A stretch of DNA of 64,000 nt, taken from positions 186,001 through 250,000 of the forward strand of contig NZ_JAHLQO010000004.1 in assembly GCF_018919265.1 (NCBI RefSeq), in the 5' to 3' direction. This DNA is from Peptoniphilus ovalis (GTDB taxonomy: Bacteria; Bacillota; Clostridia; Tissierellales; Peptoniphilaceae). Below the pieces are notes generated by a model. It had not been told where the DNA came from. It was given only the letters and a program-made list of their open reading frames with translations, and did no database searches. How positions within the stretch are numbered: the stretch's first letter is position 1; the number at the start of each line of letters is the position of its first letter. This document shows positions 31,820 to 39,202 of the stretch, one piece after another. Made by a program: the position numbers and the translations under genes.

Positions 31820-32070
31820 AGGTAACTCCTTCCGAATATTTCAATAAATTCTTTTCTAGGGTGGTGTTTCTCAAATTTCTGTTGACCCCATTTTTTGCTA
31901 ATTTCTAAGAACTCTTTATCGTGATGTATCATATGGTGACAATTTCTGCATATGTTTATAGTTAAGTGGTATTGGTCTGACAACTTTCTAAGTCCTCTGC
32001 CTGGTATTAGATGATGTTCTTCTAAATACTCATATCTACCACATACTTCACATTCTTTTTTCTCTTTCAT
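31816..32070 (-). CDS. small HNH endonuclease
   Basis: An 84-residue nuclease: C-E-V-C zinc pair, E-E-H-H-L-I-P (catalytic His), I-N-I-C-R-N-C-H-H-M-I-H-H (second zinc pair and last H). Free-standing HNH proteins of this size often assist phage packaging or recombination. It lies next to the RusA gene in the early operon, so a recombination or nicking role is more likely here. Confidence 0.8.
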   Translation of the reverse strand: MKEKKECEVCGRYEYLEEHHLIPGRGLRKLSDQYHLTINICRNCHHMIHHDKEFLEISKKWGQQKFEKHHPRKEFIEIFGRSYL

Positions 32071-32079
32071 TTTTTCGCC

Positions 32080-32280
32080 TTAATAAATAGTTTTAACTCT
32101 GTTTGATTCATCTGCCATATATGCTTCCATTTCTTTAATTAATTCGTTTTGATATTTTATGATTGCTATTAGTGCATCTTTAGTAATAAAGTTGTGGCTG
32201 TCTAAATGTAAAACAGTCTCAATAATATTTTCTTTTTCTGCTGTATCACTCTCTAAAAAAATTATTTTTGTTAGTTTCAT
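32080..32280 (-). CDS. small hypothetical protein
   Basis: A 66-residue protein, helical C terminus (A-L-I-A-I-I-K-Y-Q-N-E-L-I-K-E-M). No family recognised. It lies between the HNH gene and the NinB-like gene. Confidence 0.45.
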   Translation of the reverse strand: MKLTKIIFLESDTAEKENIIETVLHLDSHNFITKDALIAIIKYQNELIKEMEAYMADESNRVKTIY

Positions 32281-32304
32281 TTAATTCTCCTTATTTATAA
32301 ACTC

Positions 32305-32820
32305 TCAAAATAACTTCGCATATTCTAATCTGTAGTCCACTATCGTTATTCCTAATTCACTTGCTTTTTTTATGAAATAGTCTATTAGGTCTCCCATCTG
32401 TTTAGTATCAAATTTGCTACTGCCTATAAAACATCTTAAAAGTATTCTGTCGCCTTGCTCTTGCAATACCTTGTAAGCTCTAAAAGCACCTTTAAATATC
32501 TTTAAACTCTTACTAGGTATAATCACATCTTCAAATTCTGCTCCTACTTCTTCTATACCTTGCACGTATAGCTCCCATCTTGTAATTTCTGATGGAATAC
32601 CGTTAATCTTTTTGTCAATATCTGAAATAATCGCCCATAGAAGATTGTTTTGTCTTAAGGTTCTTGAGTCTTTAGCGTTTGATAAGTTGATGTTTAATAG
32701 CTCATCTTCTTGTAAATCATTTATTCTGTTTACATCTAGATACCTTTCAAGCTCTAGCGTTATTAAAGGCTTTCCAAACTTGTTATAGCTTATATTTTTT
32801 AGTTTCCCTTTAAGTTTCAT
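32305..32820 (-). CDS. NinB/HNHc_6-like recombination protein
   Basis: A 171-residue protein. The central R-T-L-R-Q-N-N-L-L-W-A-I-I-S-D-I-D is the S-x-x-Q-N-x-x-x-W motif of NinB and related Gram-positive phage proteins; the N-terminal part is a beta domain and the C terminus (Y-F-I-K-K-A-S-E-L-G-I) is helical. These proteins bind single-stranded DNA and belong to the phage recombination module with RusA. The catalytic HNH residues of the longer relatives are not evident. Confidence 0.6.
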   Translation of the reverse strand: MKLKGKLKNISYNKFGKPLITLELERYLDVNRINDLQEDELLNINLSNAKDSRTLRQNNLLWAIISDIDKKINGIPSEITRWELYVQGIEEVGAEFEDVIIPSKSLKIFKGAFRAYKVLQEQGDRILLRCFIGSSKFDTKQMGDLIDYFIKKASELGITIVDYRLEYAKLF

Positions 32821-33010
32821 CTGCTACCTCTGCTTGTTCAATTCTACATATAGATACTGAATCTGCTTGCATATCTTGTAATTCTAGCTGTATGATTTCT
32901 AGGTTTTCTGTTTTTCTGAAAATTATTGCATTTATATGCTTATATACAATTCCCTTTAGTTTAACCTTGCACCTAGATTTCATCGCTTGTTTAGCTTCTT
33001 GATATGTCAT
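32810..33010 (-). CDS. small hypothetical protein
   Basis: A 66-residue protein with a basic first half (A-M-K-S-R-C-K-V-K-L-K-G-I-V-Y-K) and acidic second half; probable beta fold. Overlaps the NinB-like gene by 11 bases. Common as an unnamed small gene between helicase loader and recombination genes. Confidence 0.5.
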   Translation of the reverse strand: MTYQEAKQAMKSRCKVKLKGIVYKHINAIIFRKTENLEIIQLELQDMQADSVSICRIEQAEVADET

Positions 33011-33011
33011 A

Positions 33012-33596
33012 TTAACTACCTATAGCTTTAAAAAGCTCTGCTACTTTTCTATCATTCCCATAACCTAGTTCTAGAAGTTCACTTTTTGCTTTTTCTCTAT
33101 TTTCAATCATTCGTTCTCTAACATCAGGTGGTAATTGTACTTTAAATTTATTTATTTCTAGCTGATTATTATAAGCTTGTCTAAAATTCGCTCTAAAAGC
33201 CGCCTGGTCTTCTGATTCACACAAAGATTTATATCCCATACGCCTTATAGATTCTTCCGCTATAGGGTCTTGATTACCTATCCACCTTAAAGCTTCTGCT
33301 TCTCTATAAATTCCATATTTCCCTATAGATTTAAGAACTAGTGACCAGCCGTTAGTCCAGTCCTTTTCTTCGGTAGTTGTCTTTAAGACCATCTCTCTTA
33401 TTTCTGCTGGCTTAGGTGCAAATTTTTGAGTAGTTGTATACATCTTTACAGCTAATAGTAAATTCTCACCGTCTATATCTCTTAATAACTCATACCAAAC
33501 GGATTGAGAAATTTGTCTATTAAATGTTTTTTCCATTTCAGGATAAACTGCTATTAGATATTCAACCGCTCTTATAAAATCTGTTTTACTAAGCAT
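33012..33596 (-). CDS. helicase loader (G39P-like)
   Basis: A 194-residue protein. The N-terminal 80 residues (F-I-R-A-V-E-Y-L-I-A-V-Y-P, W-Y-E-L-L-R-D-I-D-G, A-V-K-M-Y...F-A-P-K-P-A-E-I-R) have the pattern of the SPP1 G39P-type loader/inhibitor of the phage G40P helicase, followed by a disordered-to-helical tail. It loads a replicative helicase at the phage origin. Region 1 shows no own DnaB, so it would load the host helicase. Confidence 0.7.
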   Translation of the reverse strand: MLSKTDFIRAVEYLIAVYPEMEKTFNRQISQSVWYELLRDIDGENLLLAVKMYTTTQKFAPKPAEIREMVLKTTTEEKDWTNGWSLVLKSIGKYGIYREAEALRWIGNQDPIAEESIRRMGYKSLCESEDQAAFRANFRQAYNNQLEINKFKVQLPPDVRERMIENREKAKSELLELGYGNDRKVAELFKAIGS

Positions 33597-34575
33597 TTAA
33601 GAATCCACCCCATCGTTTTTCTGCATCTTCTTTAGAATCTTTAAAAGATTTTATATTACCGTTACTTTCCTTTTTAGCATTTTCAACCCATGCTTTTTCT
33701 ACGCTTAACCAACCTCTAATGATTGCCATATCTATTGCTTCTAACTTTTCATCATCTGTTTCAAATTCTCTATTAAGTTTATTTATAAATCTTTTAACAG
33801 CATTTACAGTCATTGGCTTTTTTAATAGTTTTCTATGTTTAATAAATTCTTTTACTGCATCATCTAAATCTATATTTTCATAATATGTTGTCTTATGTTT
33901 TTTGAACGAATCGCTATACGAATCGATGGACGATACGATAGACGAATCGTGGTACGAATCGTTGCTACTTTTATTTTTAATGAAATTATTCAAAGTATTG
34001 GAATTACTAGATTCTAACGAATCGTGGTACGAATCGTTATACGATACGTCTACGAATCTGTCATTGTCATTGTCATTGTCATTGTCATTGTCATTGTCAT
34101 TGTCATTGTCATTGTCATTGTCAGTTTCGCAAAATTCAAAAAATATATCTTTAATCTTCAAATCAAAATCCCTAAGGCTGGAATCCCAGATTTCGACCAT
34201 TGACTGATAGACCATATTTATTAAACTTGTATCAGTAACTTCTCTTAAATCCTTACGTATACAGTCTTCGACTGGTTTGCCGCCCTTTACAATACTAAAA
34301 GATGTATATTTCAATATTGCTATTTCTTGTGTTTCATGATTGTACTTAATTTTTTTGTAAGTATTTTCAAATCTATCTAAAAGAACTTCGACCACTTCTT
34401 TATTGAATCCAGTTTCAAACGATATATATTTTTTAGGCAACTTATAAATACCTGCTTGCTTAGTGTATTTGTTAGTTAATAAATACAGTGCAAAAAATTT
34501 ATCATCTATCGTATAATTGTCTATAACATCAATATCAGTCCAAAAATCTGTGTCTACTATTCTCTTAACTCCCAT
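33589..34575 (-). CDS. replisome organizer / origin-binding protein
   Basis: A 328-residue protein. The N-terminal 110 residues (F-W-T-D, D-K-F-F-A-L-Y-L-L-T-N-K-Y, G-I-Y-K-L-P-K-K) are the winged-helix part typical of phage replisome organizers; the centre is low-complexity (Asn-Asp repeat, then Asp/Ser-rich); the C-terminal 100 residues resemble a DnaD/RepO-like helical domain. Encodes its own probable origin: the DNA of the low-complexity part holds iterons. Next to the helicase loader, as expected. Confidence 0.75.
   Translation of the reverse strand: MGVKRIVDTDFWTDIDVIDNYTIDDKFFALYLLTNKYTKQAGIYKLPKKYISFETGFNKEVVEVLLDRFENTYKKIKYNHETQEIAILKYTSFSIVKGGKPVEDCIRKDLREVTDTSLINMVYQSMVEIWDSSLRDFDLKIKDIFFEFCETDNDNDNDNDNDNDNDNDNDNDRFVDVSYNDSYHDSLESSNSNTLNNFIKNKSSNDSYHDSSIVSSIDSYSDSFKKHKTTYYENIDLDDAVKEFIKHRKLLKKPMTVNAVKRFINKLNREFETDDEKLEAIDMAIIRGWLSVEKAWVENAKKESNGNIKSFKDSKEDAEKRWGGFLNA
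33906..34059. repeat. iterons, putative phage replication origin
   Basis: ACGAATCG occurs six times (33906, 33918, 33942, 33954, 34017, 34029), four of them in 12-bp phased pairs, plus variants ACGATACG (two copies) and ACGAATCT. All lie inside the replisome organizer gene, like the origin inside lambda O. They could be the binding sites of that protein. Confidence 0.6.
34061..34126. repeat. hexanucleotide tandem repeat (TCATTG)11
   Basis: Eleven uninterrupted copies of TCATTG encode an Asn-Asp run on the minus strand. As the unit is 6 bp, copy-number change keeps the frame. It separates the winged-helix domain from the iteron-coded segment and may vary in length between relatives. Confidence 0.85.
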
Positions 34576-34588
34576 TTTTAATTCTCCT

Positions 34589-35290
34589 CTACCAATTTGC
34601 TACTTCATTTCTTACCGTGCTCAATTGTTGATTATTTAATTTTTCAACCTTATCTACTCCATAAGTTGTTTTTAACCAAGCTATAAATTTATCTCCAGTT
34701 ATCTTCTTAATGTTCAAAACTTGTGCTATTTCGTTTCTTATTTGTTCGATAGACTTATTCCCTTCATTTTGTTTAAAGTCTTGTTTTTGACCCCATTTAA
34801 AACGTATAGCACCTTTATTATCAATTATCTCTAAGTATGTTATTTCATTTTCATCGTTATACTGGATATCTTTTACGCTGAATCGTGTATATATTGTAAA
34901 TTTGCTTCCTTTTTGTTGTACTTCTTTGTCATTAGCTTTTATATAAATAAAGGGTGATGTGTAAAGTTCTCTACCGATTCCAAAGTTAGTACAAGCTCTT
35001 TTAAAAGCATCAGATGCTTCACCTTTTTCTTTTTGCGTATTAGAAGGTATTCCAACGTCTTGCTTAGATATCCATTGTTGTTTATCTTCATCAAAAACTG
35101 ATACAGTACAAAATAGATTATTGTTTATGACCTCATGTCTTCGTTGCCAATTCATAGGTCCATAAGTTTCATCTAAAATTTTCATGTCAACTCTAGCGTC
35201 CTTATAAAGCACTAGGATTATATAATCAAGTTTCAAAGACTGTACTCTAGCATCAATTTCATTAGGTTTTAATGTTCTAATCTTTTTCAT
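34589..35290 (-). CDS. Rad52/Sak-like single-strand annealing protein
   Basis: A 233-residue protein. Residues about 45-125 carry the Rad52-family pattern: Y-G-P-M-N-W-Q-R-R-H-E-V, C-T-V-S-V-F-D, G-E-A-S-D-A-F-K-R-A-C-T-N-F-G-I-G-R-E-L-Y. Such phage annealing proteins pair complementary strands in recombination-dependent replication. Followed by Gp157- and SSB-type genes in the same operon. Which Sak subgroup it belongs to is not decided. Confidence 0.7.
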   Translation of the reverse strand: MKKIRTLKPNEIDARVQSLKLDYIILVLYKDARVDMKILDETYGPMNWQRRHEVINNNLFCTVSVFDEDKQQWISKQDVGIPSNTQKEKGEASDAFKRACTNFGIGRELYTSPFIYIKANDKEVQQKGSKFTIYTRFSVKDIQYNDENEITYLEIIDNKGAIRFKWGQKQDFKQNEGNKSIEQIRNEIAQVLNIKKITGDKFIAWLKTTYGVDKVEKLNNQQLSTVRNEVANW

Positions 35291-35478
35291 TCCGCACCTC
35301 TTTCATAATCAATCAATATATATTTATCTATCAGTTCTTGAAGAAGATAATAGCTATCACTTTTTATATCTTCGCAACTTTCTTTATTTTTTATTAGGTC
35401 ATTTAAAGCTTGTTGATATTTATTATTTGGTCTTTCTTTTGATAAAATAGCTTGTTCATTGGTAACTTTTTTAATCAT
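35287..35478 (-). CDS. small hypothetical protein
   Basis: A 63-residue, partly helical protein (A-L-N-D-L-I-K-N-K-E-S, Y-Y-L-L-Q-E-L-I-D-K-Y) overlapping the annealing gene by 4 bases. Recombination module position; no family recognised. Confidence 0.5.
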   Translation of the reverse strand: MIKKVTNEQAILSKERPNNKYQQALNDLIKNKESCEDIKSDSYYLLQELIDKYILIDYERGAE

Positions 35479-35489
35479 CTAATCACTAC

Positions 35490-35969
35490 CTATCTAATCC
35501 TTAAACTTTCAGTAGATACAAGTTCTACTCCCTCAATTTCAAGACCGTTTTGTACAGCTTCTTTTAGTTCTTTTTTCATTACTTTGGTTTCAGTCTTAAT
35601 AAATTCTACTGGTATTTTTGTTTCATCTTCCCACTTAACCGATGCAGGGTTTTTTTGAATATTAAAGCTAAATAAATTAGTTTTAAATTTTCTTTTATCT
35701 GTAGCTATCATAGAAGTTTCTATATAATCCTTAAGATAATTTTGTCTATTTTCTATAGCTTTCCTTTTATCTGCTAATCGTTTTTCCTCTTCTTTTAGTA
35801 GGTCAATATATCCGTTGTTTTCTTTAATGACCTTTGCTATATTTTCTGCCTTTATTTCTATTTCATCTTCGATGTTGTTTAAACTCTGTTGTAATTCTTC
35901 ATCAGTTAAATCTAAATCCTTAAGATTTCTGTACATATCAGTTAGTTCATATAATGTAAATTCGCTCAT
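35490..35969 (-). CDS. Gp157-family phage protein
   Basis: A 159-residue protein of the siphovirus Gp157 family: N-terminal L-Y-E-L-T-D-M-Y, a long coiled coil (about 20-105), and C-terminal F-S-F-N-I-Q-K-N-P-A-S-V, W-E-D-E-T-K-I-P, V-M-K-K-E-L-K-E-A. Gp157 proteins are found next to annealing proteins and SSB and help recombination or resistance; molecular role unknown. Confidence 0.8.
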   Translation of the reverse strand: MSEFTLYELTDMYRNLKDLDLTDEELQQSLNNIEDEIEIKAENIAKVIKENNGYIDLLKEEEKRLADKRKAIENRQNYLKDYIETSMIATDKRKFKTNLFSFNIQKNPASVKWEDETKIPVEFIKTETKVMKKELKEAVQNGLEIEGVELVSTESLRIR

Positions 35970-35980
35970 TCTATATCTCC

Positions 35981-36232
35981 TTAAATTTCGTTAGTTTCGT
36001 AAATATTTATAATGTCGTCTATCTTATTCATTAAATTCTTAGTTGTTTGTTCGATGTAAAATGACTTGTCGTAATCAAATACATTATTTAAACAGCTTTC
36101 GATTATCTCTTGAATAAGTTGTTTTTTATAATCTTCGATAAGTTCTTGTTTTGTGCTGTAGAACTTTTTATTGTCTAAAGTGTAAGTCTTTACTTCTTTT
36201 ATTCTGTCGTTTAAGTTTTCTAAATTTCGCAT
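35981..36232 (-). CDS. hypothetical helical protein
   Basis: An 83-residue acidic helical protein (K-Q-E-L-I-E-D-Y-K-K-Q-L-I-Q-E-I-I-E-S). Overlaps the next gene by 13 bases. No family recognised. Confidence 0.45.
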   Translation of the reverse strand: MRNLENLNDRIKEVKTYTLDNKKFYSTKQELIEDYKKQLIQEIIESCLNNVFDYDKSFYIEQTTKNLMNKIDDIINIYETNEI

Positions 36233-36483
36233 GTTTTTTCTCCTCTTAATTGATTTATCTTATTCTCTATATCTTCCATGTTCTTTTTTATTTCTTCTTT
36301 TAAACCTTTGTCTTGCAGCTTGTAATAAAGCATTTCTGCAAATTTATAATCATTTTTTAATCTTTCAATTTCCATTTTTGATTCCTTGTGGTATAATAAA
36401 GACAATCTATATTTCAAATGTTTTAATTGCTCTATCGCTCTTTGTAGTGGTAGAGCTTTTACTTTTGCTCCCTTCCATTTCAA
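36220..36483 (-). CDS. hypothetical coiled-coil protein
   Basis: An 87-residue protein, basic N terminus (K-W-K-G-A-K-V-K-A-L-P) and a coiled-coil body (M-E-D-I-E-N-K-I-N-Q-L). Overlaps the membrane protein gene by 4 bases. No family recognised. Confidence 0.45.
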   Translation of the reverse strand: MKWKGAKVKALPLQRAIEQLKHLKYRLSLLYHKESKMEIERLKNDYKFAEMLYYKLQDKGLKEEIKKNMEDIENKINQLRGEKTCEI

Positions 36484-36662
36484 ATCCCCATTAAATATCT
36501 AAATAGGCTATCCATTAGTTCTGTTCCTAAAAACATGGCGTAACAAACGGATTTTATAAAGAAATTAACTACCCAATACCCTAGGATTAAAGCTAAGCTA
36601 ATACCTATTAATCTTCTTATTGTCAAAATAATGTTTCTTGTACTAAATTTAATTGCTCTCAT
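36480..36662 (-). CDS. small membrane protein
   Basis: A 60-residue basic protein with one or two hydrophobic helices (G-I-S-L-A-L-I-L-G-Y-W-V-V-N-F-F, then C-Y-A-M-F-L-G). A holin-like role is unlikely because it lies in the early operon; it may be a superinfection or envelope-acting early protein. No family recognised. Confidence 0.5.
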   Translation of the reverse strand: MRAIKFSTRNIILTIRRLIGISLALILGYWVVNFFIKSVCYAMFLGTELMDSLFRYLMGI

Positions 36663-36688
36663 TCTCCACCTCTTGAATTATTTTTAGA

Positions 36689-36883
36689 CTATAATTTAAT
36701 CCCTAACTTATTACATTCAACCAACCAATTTTCGACTTCCGACCTAATAAGTAACAATCTGTTACCATTTCTTAAGTGAGGGAAGTTTTTATATCTGTTA
36801 GCTAAAGTTCTTAATTTGTGTTCTCCTAGTGGGAAGTCTTCTTCACTTGCCAGCTCTTTAGGCGTATAAAATCTAACTCCCAT
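36689..36883 (-). CDS. excisionase-like winged-helix protein
   Basis: A 64-residue MerR/excisionase-type DNA-binding protein: F-Y-T-P-K-E-L-A, L-R-T-L-A-N-R-Y-K...R-N-G-N-R-L-L-L-I-R-S-E-V-E-N-W-L. Such proteins act as excisionases or regulators. It lies just downstream of operator 36901-36913 in the early operon. Confidence 0.7.
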   Translation of the reverse strand: MGVRFYTPKELASEEDFPLGEHKLRTLANRYKNFPHLRNGNRLLLIRSEVENWLVECNKLGIKL

Positions 36884-36900
36884 TTCTTATCTCCTTAATT

Positions 36901-36913
36901 GTACGTTTTGTAC
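36901..36913. promoter_or_regulatory. operator-like palindrome before excisionase-like gene
   Basis: GTACGTTTTGTAC lies between the Cro-like gene and the excisionase-like gene and matches the two operators at 37134-37162. A third repressor-binding site is probable. Confidence 0.55.
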
Positions 36914-36917
36914 TTTT

Positions 36918-37103
36918 TTATTTCAAAAAAATATCCTCTATCTGTACTCTAAAGAAATCTGCTATTCGTTTCGCTATCCTTAATGATGGCGTCCTTTCGC
37001 CATTCTCTAGAAAACTGATGTATTTAGGACTTACTCCGACCGCTTTCGATAACTCACTTTGAGACATTCCTTTTTCTAATCTCAACTGTTTAAGTCGTGT
37101 CAA
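36918..37103 (-). CDS. Cro-like HTH regulator
   Basis: 61 residues from TTG at 37103, preceded by GGTGAG; an upstream ATG at 37169 would lie before the transcription start implied by the promoter at 37141-37169, so it is rejected. The HTH (L-R-L-E-K-G-M-S-Q-S-E-L-S-K-A-V-G-V-S, then Y-I-S-F-L-E-N-G) is an XRE/HTH_3 domain. As first gene of the leftward early operon, opposite the CI-like repressor, it is the Cro counterpart of the switch. Confidence 0.75.
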   Translation of the reverse strand: MTRLKQLRLEKGMSQSELSKAVGVSPKYISFLENGERTPSLRIAKRIADFFRVQIEDIFLK

Positions 37104-37133
37104 ATTCTCACCTCGTATTCTTGTTTCTCTATC

Positions 37134-37169
37134 TGTACATATTGTACAGCACGTTTTGTACTTTGTCAA
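37134..37169 (-). promoter_or_regulatory. leftward early promoter with overlapping operators
   Basis: On the minus strand TTGACA (37164-37169), 17 bases, TACAAT (37141-37146). The spacer holds GTACAAAACGTGC (37150-37162) and the -10 region lies in TGTACATATTGTACA (37134-37148). Both match the operator at 36901-36913, so a repressor bound there would block the promoter. Confidence 0.8.
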
Positions 37170-37198
37170 TTGTTTTTTTTAAATATTTTTTATATAAT
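37170..37198 (+). promoter_or_regulatory. rightward repressor-gene promoter
   Basis: TTGTTT (37170-37175), 17 bases, TATAAT (37193-37198) on the plus strand, 37 bases before the repressor ATG at 37235, with ribosome site GGGGG. It is back-to-back with the leftward promoter. Confidence 0.65.
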
Positions 37199-37234
37199 TT
37201 ATGTACAGAGAGTTCACATTAAGGGGGTAGAAAA

Positions 37235-37657
37235 ATGGTAGGTAAAAGATTAGCTGAATTAAGGAAAAGAGAAAAAATGACTCAAAAAGAATTAGCTGAT
37301 AAGTTTGGCCTAACCGCTAAAGCTATATCTTTTTATGAATTAGAACAGAGAGAACCTTCCGGCGACTTATTGACACAGTTTGCGAAGTTTTTTAATGTTA
37401 CAACTGACTACTTGCTAGGTGCATCAAGCAATCCTCAACTGTCCCGAAAGAACGAATTAGATATTCAAAAAAATTTACAAGAAATGAAAGAAAATTTTAG
37501 TAATGGTATGTTGCAAATGCAATTAGATGGCGAAGAATTAGACGATGAAATTATTCAATATATTTTAGATAATCTAGAAGATGCTTTAACTATTGCAAAG
37601 ATTAAATCTAAAGAAAAATTTACGCCTAAGAAATATAGAAATGATAAAGGATTATAA
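37235..37657 (+). CDS. CI-like repressor
   Basis: A 140-residue protein: N-terminal HTH_3 domain (L-R-K-R-E-K-M-T-Q-K-E-L-A-D-K-F-G-L-T-A-K-A-I-S-F-Y-E) to about residue 65, then a Gln/Glu-rich helical tail instead of a LexA-type peptidase domain. It therefore probably is not self-cleaving; the ImmA-like peptidase encoded next would inactivate it. Maintains lysogeny by binding the palindromic operators. Confidence 0.8.
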   Translation: MVGKRLAELRKREKMTQKELADKFGLTAKAISFYELEQREPSGDLLTQFAKFFNVTTDYLLGASSNPQLSRKNELDIQKNLQEMKENFSNGMLQMQLDGEELDDEIIQYILDNLEDALTIAKIKSKEKFTPKKYRNDKGL

Positions 37658-37787
37658 CGAAAAAAACACCAATTTTAGTAAATAAAACTGATGCTTATTC
37701 CGAAATAATTCAATAACATGAGGTGGTTCTATGTGTAATTCCATAACTCAATAACTATATTATACTACAAAAAGGCGAAGTGATAAT

Positions 37788-38222
37788 ATGCAGAAGAAAG
37801 AAATTATTAATTTAGCGAAAAAAATTTATAACAAATACAATACTACTGACCCTTTAAAGATAGCGTTTAATATAGGCTGTACTGTTATCTATTCTAATAT
37901 GCCGGCTAAAATTAAAGGTTATACTTTAAAGATATATAGGTCTAATCTTATTTATATCAACGAAAATTTAAATGAAATTGAGACTAGAAATACAATTTTA
38001 CACGAATTAGGTCATATATTTTGCAAGCATGACGAAAACAGAATCTTTACTAGTCTTAAAACTCATCAAGTGACTTCTAAGTTAGAAAACCAAGCTGACC
38101 TATTTACTGTTGCGATGCTGATAAATGCTTTAGAGGAAGAAGAATTAGAAAGATATAATTTAAAACAATTATCATATATGCTAGGAATTAGTGAAGAGTT
38201 GTTAAAATTATATTTTTTTTAA
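37788..38222 (+). CDS. ImmA/IrrE-family metallopeptidase
   Basis: A 144-residue protein with the zinc motif H-E-L-G-H at 72-76 and a helical C terminus containing E-N-Q-A-D-L-F, the usual second metal-ligand region. ImmA cleaves the phage repressor upon induction (as ImmA of ICEBs1), and it is encoded right after the repressor, which lacks a self-cleavage domain. A short unrelated AT-rich stretch separates the two genes. Confidence 0.85.
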   Translation: MQKKEIINLAKKIYNKYNTTDPLKIAFNIGCTVIYSNMPAKIKGYTLKIYRSNLIYINENLNEIETRNTILHELGHIFCKHDENRIFTSLKTHQVTSKLENQADLFTVAMLINALEEEELERYNLKQLSYMLGISEELLKLYFF

Positions 38223-38274
38223 GAAAAAAGAACGTAAGTTTAAATACAAAATCTATCTATAGAGGAGAATCTGT

Positions 38275-39192
38275 ATGTATATAATATTATTTTTGTTATT
38301 TACTTTTGCCGTTTATTGTTTATTAGTTGCGATTGAATATTTCTACTTTAAAAGTGAAAAATTTATTTTATTAAAAGGTAGGATTTCAACTTTTGTACAA
38401 GAATGTAATGAACTTAACGAACATATTGATAATTTAAAAGATTTTTCAAATATTTATAATAAAAATGATTATGGAAATGCTTTAATAGAAGATGAAAGTA
38501 TATATAAATTTAAAAGAGATTCATTGCATGACTATTCAAATTCTGATTTAACTTATAATTGTAGTTTAAATATATGCAGAGCTGCTAGAAATAAGCCTTT
38601 TGATTATTTATGTAAGTATTTCAATATAAGCAAAGATGAAGAATCTTTAGGTTGTTTTGAAAATATGCTGAATGATTTTATGGCTATTGAAGAAGGTAAA
38701 TCTATCTTGATTGAGAAGAAAAATATTATTTTAGATTCTATAAGAAATTCAATACCTAAATATATTTTATTCTTTTCTCTTGAAAAATTAGTATATGAAC
38801 TAGGTTTTGAAGAAATTGATTTTTCTGATTTATATATCCCTAAATATTGTTTTCACTATATAAGTGCTGGGGGTAACTCCTCTTTAAAAACTATAATCGA
38901 ATTAAATCCAGGTACTTTGGATAGTTTTATTAATTATTTAGATACTCATATCAAATGGAGAAAATCTATAAAAGGCCAACGTGCTTTAATGACTTCTAAA
39001 TTAAGAGAACAGATAAAAAAGCGTGATGATTACACTTGTTGTAAATGTGGCAATAGCATATACCTTGAACCTAACTTATTGTTAGAAATAGACCATATTA
39101 TCCCACTATCAAAAGGTGGAACTAGTGAGATTTCTAATTTGCAAACTTTGTGTTGGAGATGCAATAGGTCGAAGGGTTCTAAAATAGAATGA
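38275..39192 (+). CDS. membrane-anchored protein with C-terminal HNH endonuclease domain
   Basis: A 305-residue protein: an N-terminal transmembrane helix (3-22, no cleavage site), a 200-residue helical region of unknown type, and a complete HNH domain at about 240-300 (C-C-K-C-G, E-I-D-H-I-I-P-L-S-K-G-G, N-L-Q-T-L-C-W-R-C-N-R-S-K-G). It lies in the lysogeny region on the rightward transcript, so it may be expressed in lysogens, perhaps as defence against other phages. Base composition is like the neighbours. Confidence 0.65.
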   Translation: MYIILFLLFTFAVYCLLVAIEYFYFKSEKFILLKGRISTFVQECNELNEHIDNLKDFSNIYNKNDYGNALIEDESIYKFKRDSLHDYSNSDLTYNCSLNICRAARNKPFDYLCKYFNISKDEESLGCFENMLNDFMAIEEGKSILIEKKNIILDSIRNSIPKYILFFSLEKLVYELGFEEIDFSDLYIPKYCFHYISAGGNSSLKTIIELNPGTLDSFINYLDTHIKWRKSIKGQRALMTSKLREQIKKRDDYTCCKCGNSIYLEPNLLLEIDHIIPLSKGGTSEISNLQTLCWRCNRSKGSKIE

Positions 39193-39202
39193 GAGGTCTT
39201 AA

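Noticed and set aside
33906-34126. Possible CRISPR array
   Set aside because: Repeats are 6-8 bases, spacers absent or shorter than repeats, and the whole is in frame inside a coding gene.
33902-34207. Plus-strand open frame with Leu-Ser repeats
   Set aside because: Shadow of the (TCATTG)11 array and the iterons in the replisome organizer gene.
36918-37169. 83-residue version of the Cro-like protein starting at 37169
   Set aside because: That start lies at the -35 of its own promoter, upstream of the expected transcription start.
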